Shown: positions 1 through 10,970, counted from the stretch's first letter. The stretch is 64,000 nucleotides of DNA from Apostichopus japonicus (GCF_037975245.1 NC_092576.1:11771111-11835110), one strand, 5' to 3'. Notes: generated by a model not told the origin, from the letters alone. Numbers and translations: made by a program.

Positions 1-350
1 CGTCCATCTGAAAAAGTTAACTTTCTGTTGCTTGCAAGTGACGCTTTGTTCGTGTCGCTACAAAAGCAGACAGTAATGAAACGTGATACCTTAATTGTTA
101 TCTTTAGCTGGACCTGAGGTGTCCAGCGCTGTATCGTTTGTATAATGTGCTGTGGGTATTGACCGCAGCTGTATGTACTGACTGTACACTAGTGTCTAAT
201 TACCGACGGTAGCAAGCTGTGTATGTATTTTCTGGGATCGATGGTGGCGTTTAACACTTATGTTACACCTCATTCGACACTAGTTCAGATTACCGGCATT
301 AGACGTTTCTTTTTACGCGAGTCTTCACACTCTTTAAAGCTCTTTGAAGA
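1..350 (+). repeat. Interspersed repeat family A, copy 1
   Basis: This stretch matches, as reverse complement, the sequence at about 19425-19790, and partly 18748-18866. Shared blocks include the word TAATGAAACGTGATACC, the phrase around TGTCTAATTACCGACGG, and a segment reading in translation as TPHS-L-QITG-RRFF. No coding family was recognised; the open frame at 223-441 is a by-product. The copy is cut by the window start, so its true left end is unknown. Confidence 0.75.
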
Positions 351-440
351 TCGAATTCGTCATTTGAACTATATACTTACACACTCTCTGTTAAACTATA
401 TACTTACACACTCTCTGTTATGCATCATAAACAAAGAATA

Positions 441-1515
441 AAACTTTATCTACCAGGTTTGTTTGAATTTAAAGATTAAATATATCGTTCTAATTAAATA
501 TGAATGTTTTAAAAATTAACTATATATGTACATATATTTTTATCATTCACAACACTTTTGCATTTTCTAGCAGTTTTTTTTTAATTCCAGTGTTAATGTT
601 ACTCATATTTTTTTTTTTTAATTTCTTGTGGATTACATGTTACACTAATATAGAAATATGACTACCACACTAACTTGTTTTACCTTATGAGAGAAGTACT
701 TTTCAAATAGTAAATACCTCATATAAAGTTAGTGCCTAAAATAGTAACGAATAACATGTCCTAGATCGCAAAAATTGTATTTCTCATTCAAGGTGATGGG
801 ATTTTAAGTATATTAAATATTCGATGATTCTTAATAGTATGAACTGTTTCTTACATTCCTAATACACATTCAATGTGTCAATATACATATACAAAATATT
901 AATAACAATAATGTTGATTTATGTACAATTCAATAAAATATATATATCAGTATAAAGTGATATAAAAACAAGTGCAAACCAATTCATCTATTATTTGGGC
1001 TTCTCTATTGTGTTTTTCAACAAAAGAGTAAAAGCTTGCTTGATTTTTACTCAATTGTTATATTTTAGAGTAATGTATTTATTCCAGTGTTATATCAATT
1101 GTTATCCATAATTATATGTCTTTAAACTTTCAGATATCTTTAACTTAGGATTCTCTATATTGCCTGGTAAGGATAATCTTTCAACAAAGTGCAATTGTTA
1201 TTGGGGACACTCGAAATCATTGAAAAGGTTTTTACCTTGGTTTTCTCTGTTAATATCGAATTTCAATCGACGTTTTTATTCATGAAAACTGCCAGTTGCA
1301 TTATAACCTGCCACTAATTTAACGTATATCGCAAACACGATCATGAAACATTGTATATTTGGAATTTCCAATGTTAAATTTTAAATTATTATGAAGTTTA
1401 TACGTCATTATAATAGCAACAGTTAACTGCCTGTTGTAGTTAATATCCAGTCTTGTACCAGGTACCATTCTTACAGCTTTTTGCATTTCGGATGACATTT
1501 ATCTCGACAAAAAGG
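441..1515. other. AT-rich noncoding stretch
   Basis: I see no coding exon, RNA gene or recognisable element here. The sequence is AT-rich with short homopolymer T runs and no long open frame. Confidence 0.6.

Positions 1516-1577
<62 letters not shown>
1516..1577. repeat. (AAT)n microsatellite, SINE tail
   Basis: About 20 uninterrupted AAT/ATA units abut the 3' end of the minus-strand SINE at 1580-1882. The array is therefore best read as the expanded 3' tail of that SINE. It also creates a spurious poly-tyrosine frame on the minus strand. Confidence 0.9.
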
Positions 1578-1579
<2 letters not shown>

Positions 1580-1882
1580 TATTTCCTTTTATATAACGCT
1601 TTATACCAGCAATAGGTCTCGCCGCGCTTTACAGACGTTATATTACACCTGGTCAATGATAACCTGTCCCAGAGACAATCCCTCCAGTCGGCAGCAGTTA
1701 TATACTGCGCCCGATGACAAGTTACCTCACAGGTACCCATTTATCCCCTGCAGGGTGGAGAGAGGCAAGTGAGATAAAGCATCTTTGCCCAAGGACACAA
1801 CGTAATGAGCTAGGCAGGAATCGAACCAGCAATCCTTGGATCACGAGTCCGACGCCTTAACCATTTGGCCACCACGCTCTCC
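1580..1882 (-). mobile_element. tRNA-derived SINE, family 1, copy 1
   Basis: Read on the minus strand, the element begins near 1882 with a tRNA-like head. An A-box-like TGGCCAAATGG and a B-box-like GGTTCGATTCC are visible, which are the internal RNA polymerase III promoter boxes. A unique body follows, and then a 3' end containing AAAGCGCTATATAA-like sequence and an (ATT)n tail. A second copy at 16508-16800 matches over essentially the whole length. The head is decayed and not a functional tRNA. The 3' end resembles tails shared by widespread invertebrate SINEs; the exact superfamily is not established. Confidence 0.85.
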
Positions 1883-2237
1883 AAATATGAACGATCCCAT
1901 GAGGGCTAATATATCACGCTTTAGCGAGAATCGTATACTATCCATAATAGTAACGAAAATCAATGGAGCGCACAGTTGACAATTACCCTCTGATTTAATG
2001 TGCCACTTCTATTTAGATCTCTATTACAACTCTTGGATTTCATATTCTGGCCAAAACCGATACATGTTTGACAAATGTTACAAAATATTATCACTATTCA
2101 AAGATAAAACCATAGATTGAACAACATGACATGCATATCAAAACAAAGCAAAGGAAGTTCTTTTCAATTGCTCATCTCCTTCTGTGTTAGCTCTGTTGTC
2201 TTTTCTGTAATAACTTCTCAAGTTATTTCCGTTGACC

Positions 2238-2570
2238 TTATATACATCGAAGCGTAGCCAAGGGGAGGGAGGGGGGGGGGGCATATTTTTTTGTATGTTT
2301 TTATGATATCGCTAGTAATTTCAAAATAGAAAATGCTTAGATGCAACTTACAAGGCCTGGGAAGTGCCATTTGCAGCGATCTGGGAGGCATTTGCGGCCA
2401 AAATGTTCTTGTACGCTTCGCGCCAACATATGGTGGCGGTATGCTTAGATAGTTTGCAGAGCCGTCTCTATATACGGCTCTGATAGTTTGCAATGCCGTA
2501 TCTACGGCTCTGATAGTTTGCCTACAGGTTCGCCCCTCCCTTGGCAAATTCCTGGCTACGCGCCTGCAAC
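2238..2570 (-). mobile_element. GCGTAGCCAGG-ended nonautonomous element, copy a
   Basis: Read on the minus strand it starts with CAGGCGCGTAGCCAGGAAT, continues with TTTGCCAAGGGAGGGGCGAA, and ends in a poly-C run followed by CCTTGGCTACGC, an imperfect inverted copy of the start. The body closely matches 23833-24060 on the plus strand (blocks around AAGCGTACAAGAA and TTGTAAGTTGCATCTAAGCA). An internal TGATAGTTTGC unit is duplicated. There is no coding capacity. MITE-like; the superfamily is not determined, though CAGGxGCG ends recall hAT termini. Confidence 0.65.
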
Positions 2571-2944
2571 AAAGTTGATCTCTATATACTTTCAATAATT
2601 TTCTACAAGTCTAAAAAGGTTATAGATTGTCTTGCCTCTTATTTTTAAATTCAAAACATCGCAACGAATCTGAGGAAAGCGTACGTTTCTGCGACTCGGT
2701 TAGAGTATTGGGTGATACATTTTAGACCAAGATTGATCACTGTTATGTCTGTTAGAGTGGTCACCATTATGTCAGATTATTACGGTCATTTTTACCCACG
2801 AGATACCAGTGATGTACTGAATATGATACACGTTTTAGTGTATATAAAGTATATGTTGACAAAATACGGAACCCAGTATATTTTCAGAATTTCAAAATTG
2901 AATGAATTTGCTGGTACAAAATATGTTTTGAAACTTCTCGACAG

Positions 2945-3592
2945 ATGTTTACGAAGATCTAGAGAGGACATGGTAAAATGGTAATATTTATTACGTACGT
3001 ACGTACGTAATATTTATGGTAGAAGTGACGGTACGCGGTACGTACATACTGTAACCTATTTGTCTACATGCAAGATACGTACACCACAGAAGTCAAGCTT
3101 ATAGTTAACTAAAAAATGCCGGGGACAGACAAGGTTCGTTCGTTCGACTAACACCACAGGTATATATGCCTGTGCTTATATAGGCTTGCCATAATATAAA
3201 AATGGCCACATCTACAATGTCTGATGTTTCATGCGATACAAGAAAAGGTTCCTCAGAATGTGTCTGAGATGTCTTTCGCTAACTATTATCCGATGCTTTG
3301 CTGTCAAAGTAATAAAGGATTTCCTTCTGGCTAAACCCTAAATTAAAGTACATACGAACAAGTTCATCCCTCTCCATATTTGATATGAAGATGTATCCCG
3401 CAGTATATAACGTATATTGATATTATCACGTACGTACGTAAAAAAATATTACGTACGTGATATTATTACGTACGTAAGTAGTATTATCACGTACGTACGT
3501 GATAATTATTACGTACGTACGTAGTATTATTACGTGCGTACGTACGTAATTTTTTTTAATCATGTCCTCTCTAGATGTTCGTAGATATTTGA
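2945..3592. repeat. Inverted repeat with (ACGT)n arms
   Basis: The left arm (about 2948-3012) carries ATCTAGAGAGGACATG followed by TTATTACGTACGTACGTACG. The reverse complement of about 3530-3592 carries the same ATCTAGAGAGGACATG followed by another ACGT tract. A series of further self-complementary ACGT runs lies at 3427-3550. About 400 bp of unrelated sequence separates the arms. This could be a palindromic MITE or an inverted duplication. Confidence 0.7.
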
Positions 3593-3945
3593 AAATTGCG
3601 TTGAACAGTTGCGACCTTGACGTCATCTGTGCATATTTAATCTACAACATGTACGTGCGATATATGCCATTTGCAATGTCTTGATGAGAAACAGAAACGT
3701 GAGCGATTACAAAATAATTTCTTCATTAAAGTTTTTTTGGAAATTTAGTATTTTTCATGTATACTTTCAGATAAGATAAATAAACATCACATTGATTCTC
3801 AATCGATTATTTCCTAACGTTTGTTTGACACAAGAGAATCTGAATGATATACACGACGACATGATGGAAAGTTGCCATGTCTAAATTCCTGCAAATTTTC
3901 ATGAATATGTGCAAAGGTCCTGTTGTATGAAAATGTACACATACT

Positions 3946-4113
3946 GTAACGGAATCGTATCCCTTTAAGTAAATTGTTAGTGTAATATTATCGTCTTAGG
4001 ATTGAGCGTTCCCTCAGTTCCACCCGTCGATGACCCCTATCCCAAAATATGTGTAGAATGAGCGTTCCCTCGGTTCTACCCGTCGATGGCCCCTCTCCCA
4101 AAATATGTGTAGA
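3946..4113 (+). repeat. Possible LTR fragment with a 56-bp tandem duplication
   Basis: The sequence from about 3947 (TGTAACGGAATCGTATCCC) resembles the start of many Ty3-type LTRs, and a gag remnant lies downstream. A block containing GAGCGTTCCCTC and ending in AAAATATGTGTAGA occurs twice in tandem at 4004-4058 and 4060-4113. No matching 3' LTR or primer-binding site was identified, so the LTR call is weak; the duplication is directly visible. Confidence 0.45.
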
Positions 4114-4124
4114 GCTTTTGCGAG

Positions 4125-4520
4125 TTGCAGGTGGGGACAGCCAATGAAAATCTTACGAGATGGAGTGGAGCGATGGGGGAACTGGAGAGGTGCATAGAAT
4201 ACCGCTGCAGAATCTGTAGACAAAGGCAGTCCAGTGCGGCAGATTTGAAATCACATTTCCAGAAGGAGCGCGGTAGGAAGAGATTCCACTGCGAAACCTG
4301 CTCGTACCAGAGTGACCGAAAGATAGATGTACAAAGACACTCGGATGCCAAGCATCGAAAGTTAGAGCCGAAGGCTAAAGGGAAGAAGGACCATCGCAAC
4401 GATGGAAACAAAGACTACGACAAAGAGCCACCCAAGGTACAAAGGGTGACATCTGTGTATGCGCCAGCCCTGGAGGTTCAAGGAAGACAGCAATTTCAAA
4501 TTCAACGAACATTAAGGTAA
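4125..4520 (+). CDS. C2H2 zinc-finger ORF, origin unknown
   Basis: The 131-codon frame has one canonical C2H2 finger: C-x2-C-x12-H-x4-H beginning at CETC, residues about 57-79. Just before it is a degenerate finger (CRIC-x12-H). A basic linker and a tail rich in K, D, Q and R follow. It lies immediately upstream of a gag remnant on the same strand and starts just after a possible LTR, so it may belong to a retrotransposon or be a captured host exon. The end AAG|GTAACA could be a splice donor rather than a true stop. No specific family was recognised. Confidence 0.4.
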   Translation: MQVGTANENLTRWSGAMGELERCIEYRCRICRQRQSSAADLKSHFQKERGRKRFHCETCSYQSDRKIDVQRHSDAKHRKLEPKAKGKKDHRNDGNKDYDKEPPKVQRVTSVYAPALEVQGRQQFQIQRTLR

Positions 4521-4722
4521 CAGGTAATACTCTTCCGAGTTTAAGCTGTTTGAGCCATTTTTTTGCAATTCACTTTTATGTTACCATTCAATTTTACTTC
4601 ACATTATTAATATTGTTCCTGTATGTTAGTACTGATTAGGTATCTTTCACAAAAAGAAAGGTGTTAAGTGGAAAACAGCCCCAGGCCACCAGTCAATTTC
4701 AAGTTGTAAAAGTAAGTTTAGG

Positions 4723-5586
4723 TTGAGGCCCTCATTGCTAGTTAAATTACGTATAGACGCCAGAAGCAACTTATTCAGGATGCCCGGGCCTAATTTACCA
4801 GATACAGGGGCCAGTGCATCAAGCAGTGGGACATCGAGCAATCAGTTTGATTTTGATGCAATGAGTCAATTTTTCAAGCGAGCTATGGGATTCCATGGTA
4901 TACCGCAGGGGAGGCGCACAAAATTCAAAGGTGAACCAACACGACCAGGAGAGCTTAGTTTCAGTGAATGGCTAAGTGAATTCGAACAGATTGTGGAACC
5001 GTTTGATTTAGAAGATAAAGAGAAAGCTAGAGCCTTAGTCAACCACCTGGTTGGTTCTGCCAGAGAAGAGGTGATGTGTCTTTCTGACAAAAAGAGATCA
5101 GACTACTCAGAGGTAAAGAAGGCTTTGGAGCTCTGTTTTTCTGTGTCAGGTATAGCTCCGAGTGCTAGTGTGGAGTTCCACAACAGGAGACAAGGGGAGC
5201 GGGAGTCTCTTGCAGATTTCAGTAGGTCTCTTATACGGCTGTACAATAAGATGGAGACTACTGCACCGACGCAGGAAGAGGCAAAGGCCTTGGGGCAACT
5301 AAGAAACAGGTCACTCCGAGATCAATTCTCTGGGGGAGCAAGAGAAGAATGGGTTCGGAGAGAATTGAGACGAATATCCCTTGCCACTCAAGACGACGGA
5401 TTTTAGGAGATGAGGAAAGAAGCCCTCTATGTGTTTCAAGATGATGGAACCCATCAAGTAATTAAAGTGAGGGAGGTCACTGCAGACGAAATATCTATTT
5501 CAAAGGCAGAAACTGGTCTTAACGAGCAGGCTGACCCTTCCTTCGACTTCCCCTCCGCGTCCCTTTATAAATCTGTTACAGTATAA
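4723..5586 (+). pseudogene. LTR-retrotransposon Gag (capsid-like), single stop
   Basis: The open part (4723-5406) has the hallmarks of a Ty3-type/Arc-like Gag capsid: KFKGE followed by FSEWLSEFE, then a helical region with ALVNHLVGSAREEV, then FSRSLIRLYN in the second half. Reading continues in the same frame past a single TAG at 5404-5406 for about 60 more codons, to TAA at 5584-5586. That stop is probably a disabling mutation. No protease, reverse transcriptase or zinc knuckle follows; P-element sequence begins directly after. The start at 4723 is only the first ATG; the second, at about 4780, is equally plausible. Confidence 0.75.
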
Positions 5587-5597
5587 AAGACATCAAA

Positions 5598-6075
5598 CTT
5601 GAGAGTCATCCTCCGAAAGACCAAAAGAAAGTATAGAGCACTTCTAAGGGCTAAAGTAAGGCTGGAGAAATGGATTTCAAGAATATTTGGGAAAGACAAG
5701 TTGGAATCACTATCAAGAGGAGGCATGAGAGGAAAGCAGTGTATCATGTGAAGAAAGCTTTGTGTTTACGCTTTGCATGTGGTTCATCTGGCTACTAGCT
5801 TCTCCCTCAGCAGCAGTATCCACTACCATCAGAGCGGACTCTCCAAAGAAGGATGGAGAAAGTAAAGTTTCAACCAGGTGTCCTGGGTGGGCCAAGTCTT
5901 TGATTTCCTAGAGTTGAAGGTCGATGCAATGCAAGAAGAAGGATGAATGTGCTGTTTAACATTAGATGAAATGTCTCTCACTTCAGCAAGTCTCTAAATT
6001 GGCATTTGACAGTCTACAACATGTAGAAATTATGTTCAGAGGCAAAGAGAACAAACTCATGAAGGAGTCTAATAT
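5598..6075 (+). pseudogene. P-element/THAP9-like transposase remnant
   Basis: Conserved P-element transposase phrases appear in order but in shifting frames: GKDKLESLSRGG, then LRFACGSSGY (about 5755), a leucine/glutamine stretch reaching PLPSERTLQRR, then VKFQPGVLG, then LDEMSLTSAS (about 5962) and KLAFDSLQHVE. In this family the LDEMSL region carries a catalytic aspartate. In-frame stops after GSSGY and several frameshifts (near 5750, 5895, 5950 and 5995) show it is dead. The N-terminal THAP zinc finger and the rest of the catalytic domain are missing. Confidence 0.75.
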
Positions 6076-6084
6076 CAAGTGTTC

Positions 6085-7115
6085 TTGTGGCTCACGGAAC
6101 GTCCGGAACGTCACCGTAATCCAAGTGGCTCCTTTATTCAACGAAGCTTACTTGAAGTCTGCAACAGCTCAGGATGCAGCGAACGGCTTCTGAAAATTCG
6201 GGGAATATACCCTTTGAACCGGGACATCTTCCAGGAGCACGAATTCACTGCAGCCGGTGTAACGGATCGATCACTTCCGGATCAACAGCCGCCTATTAGG
6301 CCCGAACTACAGTCCAAAGACTCGGACACAGCGATGGAAGAAACTAATGAGCATGTCCACATCAACAGAATACATCAGAGCCCACAAGACCAGCTGGCCC
6401 TAAACCAACATCATCAGTAGGATCACCGGCAAACAACCCTCCAAACTATCTGCCTATCCAGCAACAAGTGAACCACTCTCAACAGTTATCGCCTTGAATT
6501 CCAAGGACAATTGATTGAGGTTGAAGAGACTGAGAAGCGGCTTCCAAATGGTTCTCACCAAGTTATCGTTTCGCTGCTGTGCACCCCCCACCAACAGCAG
6601 TGAAACAGCTACCCAGTTTCATCATGCCCCTGGTTATCTCACCTCCTCTTAAGGCACCTGCAACAAACACTTCATCGACGAAGAGGAAGAGCACGATGAC
6701 AGGTGCGCGAATTTTGTCCAGCAGTCCATATAAAATCCATCTGACTGAGACTGAACAGGAGGGCACACTCGTGCTGGACGAGAAGGAAGCCAGAAAGAGG
6801 ATATGAGAGCAGAGCAAAGTAGACAAGGAAAAATCCAAAAGGAAGAAAGGTCCTATTCCAGTAATGAAAGCAACACTGAAGCTGAAGGGTACCAGAAAGT
6901 GTGCTGGGAGAACATCCACAGTAGCTAAACAACTTTCAGTCAAATTCAGCGATGCTACTGTAGCCAACAAAGAGGACGACACAGAGTGTTTGTTTTGTTG
7001 CGAACTCTACAGCCAAACGCAACTTGATGGATTGATACAGTGCACAATGTGCAAAAAGTGGGCGCATGACGACTGCGGGGGTGTTGACATTGATGACAAT
7101 GAGTTTGTCAAGTAG
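6085..7115 (+). pseudogene. pogo/Tigger-type transposase C-terminal remnant
   Basis: The remnant starts with VTVIQVAPLFNEAYLKSAT. After a frameshift near 6190 it continues GIYPLNRDIFQEHEF and VTDRSLP, the characteristic end of the DDE domain in pogo-family transposases. A proline/lysine-rich linker with SSPYKIHL follows, interrupted by TGA at 6804-6806. The end is a PHD-like zinc finger (CLFC ... CTMCKKWAHDDC, about 6990-7080), a C-terminal module seen in many invertebrate pogo-type proteins. The finger is cut after EFVK by a stop at 7113-7115. The catalytic core upstream is absent. Confidence 0.75.
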
Positions 7116-7343
7116 GGTTGCATGTCTTTTCAAACCTTTGTAGTGTGTGGGTTTGTAACTATGCCCTACCAAGCACATGGCTCCAGGCTTACACTGAAAT
7201 AAATGGAATATCAGATGGCTCATTAGTCAGTTGAGTTCCAGTGTAGACAATAGTGTAGACAATTAATGTTAACCACAGTATGATCGACAGGACAATTCAA
7301 AATAATGTATCAACCAAACAAATTTGGTTTTTATTTGTTACAG

Positions 7344-8709
7344 ATGAAAGTGCAGGCCCGTCAGCGCCAAAGAAACGGATTACAACTGGCAAAATTAAAG
7401 CTTACAAGAAGAGAAACTTCCACACTTTGACACCAGATATGCAACACACTTCTGCCCAGAATGGTTTGAAATGCATGTGATTCAACCAGTGAATTGCAGC
7501 TGGGATTATACACATTGTTCTTGAAATTTTCATTCTCCTTTAAACACAAAAGGCAAAATTGTTCTTGAAAAACTTGAATCATAAATTTATATTATTATAC
7601 TTAAATATATGAATTATATATACTAAAATCATACTCTAATCTAATTAAGCCATGTTTTCAATATATTTTTTATTTAAATTTTAGGAAGGGATGATACAAC
7701 TCTCGTCAAGCCATTTGATGTATGGGTCAAAGTTGCTGACTACATGGCAATCCGTCTGAAGGGCAACAAGGGGTTGTCCTTCATGTTGAATAAGGCATTG
7801 AGCGTCCTCTTCTCACTAGATGAGTTGCGAAGTGGATGTGCTGTTGGAGGAAGGCCTAGGGCCTTCAATAAGGAGAATGAGGCAGAGAGTGTTCCTCTAG
7901 ATAACAACCGTTTGAGTGCCATCAACGGTAGGTGTTACTTTTTTCTCTTACTTGGGGAAATTGTAAACTAGTCCTTTTCTGGCCAATCCCAGAATGCTCC
8001 TTCACCTTTGTTAGATCTGAAACAGTAATCAGTGTGAACACTTTCTGGTTTTATTTTGCTATTAATTATATAGCTTATGCTTTTCAATAATCATGTGTAG
8101 GATTTTCAATGTTGCCCAAGGCAACTAGAAATTATGTCGGACTACCCAAAAAGTACTAAAAGTAATTATATTGCATTACAATCCAAAGTAAAGCCACTGA
8201 AATAGTTTCTGAATAACCCCCAACACTGTAAAGGGCCATATAAAATATTAATTTTACTGGAATCTGACCTGCCCATGACAGACTGCAGACCTTTTGAGAA
8301 AAATACATGCAACATATAAGCAAATGTTTGATGCTTGAAACATATTTAATTGATGTTCTCAAATAAAAATTTTCCCCTCCCTTTTGGAATACAATTATTT
8401 TATTTGGCATCGTATCAGTTTTAACAGTGGCAACAAACCTCTTTGACAGAGCAATATCAAAGTACAACGCAAACTTGTGTATATGGGTAATGTTACTGGA
8501 CATGATCAGAGCACTTTGTGGAAGGGTTGATGTTATGTGACCTTGCTTAGAAATTGACATTCAAATTTTGGAGGTGACAGTTGTCATAATGGTTTACATC
8601 TCATCATGAGCACAAGTTTTTCCATTTTCCTCATTTTACAGCATTTTTAACAAGCTATTGCGACAGGATGGAAACAAAAACCAAGAAGAAACAAGAACGA
8701 CTGACGTAG
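7344..8709 (+). CDS. BEN-domain gene, three 3' exons (partial)
   Basis: Three exons join without a phase conflict. Exon a, 7344-7463, follows TTATTTGTTACAG and uses a weak donor (G|GTTTGA). Exon b, 7685-7927, follows TTTAAATTTTAG and ends at ACG|GTAGGT. Exon c, 8642-8709, follows CCTCATTTTACAG and ends at TAG 8707-8709. All junctions are phase 1. Exons b and c give a BEN-like sequence: NKALSVLFSLDELRSG, an LDNNRLSAIN helix, and a short tail FLTSYCDRMETKTKKK. BEN domains bind DNA or protein in chromatin factors and also occur in some mobile elements. The 5' exons were not found. It sits among transposon debris, so it may be a captured or element-borne gene. Confidence 0.55.
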
Positions 8710-8904
8710 AAAGACATAAACTCTATTATTAACACCAAGTGCTCTGGAGCTAGGAGAAAATATAAGCAACTTCAGACAAAATAAGCTGTAACTATTAATT
8801 TTTTTAAGAGGTCAAAGGTCATTTGAGGTCAATATGGGTGAATTGCTGAATTGGTTGGTTAATACAGCCAGCAATATATCCTTGTATAAACGACTGCGAT
8901 GTGC

Positions 8905-9175
8905 ATGTAACTGGCCAACAGGTTTGCACGCTCCGGACCTGGCATGCATGCAATCTCTATGATTTGCATGCAACTCGCGATTTACACGCTCCCTGCATGC
9001 AATCTCTATGATTTGCACGCTCTGGACATTGCATGCATGCAATCTCTATGATTTACATGCATGCTTTTTGAAACAAAACATGCCGGAGCGTGCGGCCGGA
9101 GCGTGCGGCAAGCTCCTGGAGCGTGTATTGTTACAAAATACATGCAGTTTGCATACTCCAAAGTTTTGCATGCAT
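8905..9175. repeat. GCATGC-rich degenerate minisatellite
   Basis: Units built on TGCATGCAATCTCTATGATT recur at about 8942, 8993 and 9031. They alternate with ACGCTCC/GGAGCGTG words that are inverted copies of each other. The stretch from 9083 holds GGAGCGTGCGGC twice in tandem. It is self-complementary at several scales and noncoding. Confidence 0.7.
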
Positions 9176-9207
9176 GTAAAATTGGTTCCAAATTTGTGTA
9201 AGGGTAT

Positions 9208-10970
9208 TTGCGGTGCTTCCTCTCCAGAGATTTCTTTGGCACAACACAAACTTGTGGAAGATCAGGAGTCAAGTTTTCAAAAGGAAGAAGATCTGGTAGC
9301 TGGCAGACAGAGAAGCTGTCTCAGTGTCTTACACGAGATGCTGAAAAACGGCTCAAAGAAGCCTCTGAACAGAGATGTGATGAAAGGATGAAAATACTAT
9401 TGCCCAAGACATTCTGTTTACACATCATAGAGGAAGACTACTTCTTCCTAAGCAAGTGACTTTGGGTGTTGGTCATGTGGAAAGTGACAAGGAAGTCATA
9501 TAACTCAGAAAGGATTGTTTGTGTAACCAAAGCATAACCTGGTTAATGTTCTGTTGTTGTTTATGTATATCATTTTCTTTCATTTTCCATTTATTTTATT
9601 CATTTGATCTTTTCCTTTCCTTTTCTTATTTTGATTTAAGCTGTCTCAGTGTCTAACACGAGATGCTGAGAAACAGCTCAAAGAAGCTGCTGAACAGAAA
9701 GGTCATGAAAAGCTTTTACTGCAGATCAACAGTATGGATCTTATTGCTATTGAAGTAGGTTACCTCAAGTCCTGTTTCAGAAATTATTGCCAAGAATCAC
9801 TTGCCTATAATATTGATAGCAGGGCCACTCCACGGTAAAAGGAAGCATTCCGTGAAATTATTCAGAAGGTTGAGTCTTCTGTGATTGTGCAGGAAGAAGT
9901 TTTGAAAATGTCAAAATTAAATCAGATGTTCATCAATCTGGTAGCAGGAAAAGGCATCTGTCGAGCTCTTCCGAAGAAATCAGGGACAGAATTGTTTCTT
10001 CCAAACAAAAGAAGACCATGCAATGGAAAAAATTTCTAGCAAATGATACAAACAAAACAGAGCTGGTCGAGTTTCTCTTTGAAGAGTGCAGGAAATCAGA
10101 CTGTGCTAATAAGTTGCAGGGGATAAGTCACTACTTTGTCCACGGTGAGATATGTCATTGTCTTTCAAGTGATGGGAATATGACAACAGTGCAAGAAGTT
10201 GAATACTTGTGCTCTACACAAGAAGAAGCAGACACAAGAATGCTTCTCCACGCCGCCCATGCTTCCAAAGAATATGATGTGGTTATCATCCAAAGTGCAG
10301 ACACTAAATGTGACAGTTCTTAGTGTAAGCCATAGTCATGTTATCCCTGCAAAGCTCTACCTGGACATAGGCACTAAGAACCAGCGATGTCTTCTTGATC
10401 TTGGGGAAATTGCAACTTCATTCGGTGAGCTAAGGGCAAACTCACTGCTGGGGTTCCATGCTTTCACAGGGTGTGACACTGTCAGTTCTTTCTATGGCAA
10501 AAGGAAGAAGCAAGAGTTTTGCTTTTGTTCCAGAAAGATGAAGAATCAGCAGCAACCATGTCTCAGCTTGGCAGTGCATAGAATGTTGATGATGCATTAT
10601 TGGAGGCCTGTGAGAAGTTTGTCTGCAAGCTTTATGAGAGATCAACTATTAAAGCATCTATTAATGAACTTCCTTATGAAATTTTCAGAAAGACAAGAGC
10701 AAACAGTAGATCACTGCCACCAAACAAAGACTCTGTCCTTGCATGTAAAGCATGCAAATTACCAAGCATTTATCTGGAGACATGCCCTACAACCTAAGTC
10801 CAACATTGATGATCCTGGTAGCCACGGATGGAAAATCGAAGGTGGCAGCTTGAAAAGAAAGAGGATGAAGTTACCTCCAGCCCCCAAAGCCGTCTTGGAA
10901 CTTATGAGTTGCAAATGCAGAAAAGACTGTTCAACCAACGCTTGTCAGTGTAGGAAGACGGGGGCGTAGC
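9208..10970 (+). pseudogene. FEN1/PIN-like nuclease with CXC tail (multicopy invertebrate family), broken
   Basis: The order of motifs fits a large family of invertebrate multicopy proteins: a helical segment (LTRDAEKQLKEA), MDLIAIE with a conserved region, QWKKFLAND, EEADTRMLLHA (about 10226), IQSADT (about 10290), AFTGCDT (about 10460), and a C-terminal cysteine-rich stretch CKCRKDCSTNACQCRK. EEADTR, SADT-[DN] and TGCDT parallel the acidic clusters of FEN1-like nucleases; that is my inference. A one-base shift at about 10308 separates the frames, and the expected second aspartate reads as K or N. More shifts and a TAA at 9838 occur. A polypyrimidine tract plus AG at 9639-9640 looks like an intron end; the exon after it repeats 9318-9410. 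Confidence 0.6.
9318..9725 (+). repeat. Duplicated exon segment
   Basis: The block beginning AAGCTGTCTCAGTGTCT and coding for LSQCLTRDAEK occurs at about 9318-9410 and again at about 9640-9725. They are close copies separated by roughly 230 bp. The second is preceded by an intron-like polypyrimidine tract and AG, so the second copy looks like the true exon and the first like a duplicate. Confidence 0.75.

Noticed and set aside
6563-6982. 139-codon minus-strand frame
   Set aside because: It is the antisense of the pogo transposase linker.
8156-8560. 134-codon minus-strand frame
   Set aside because: It falls in the intron between BEN exons and has no recognisable motif.
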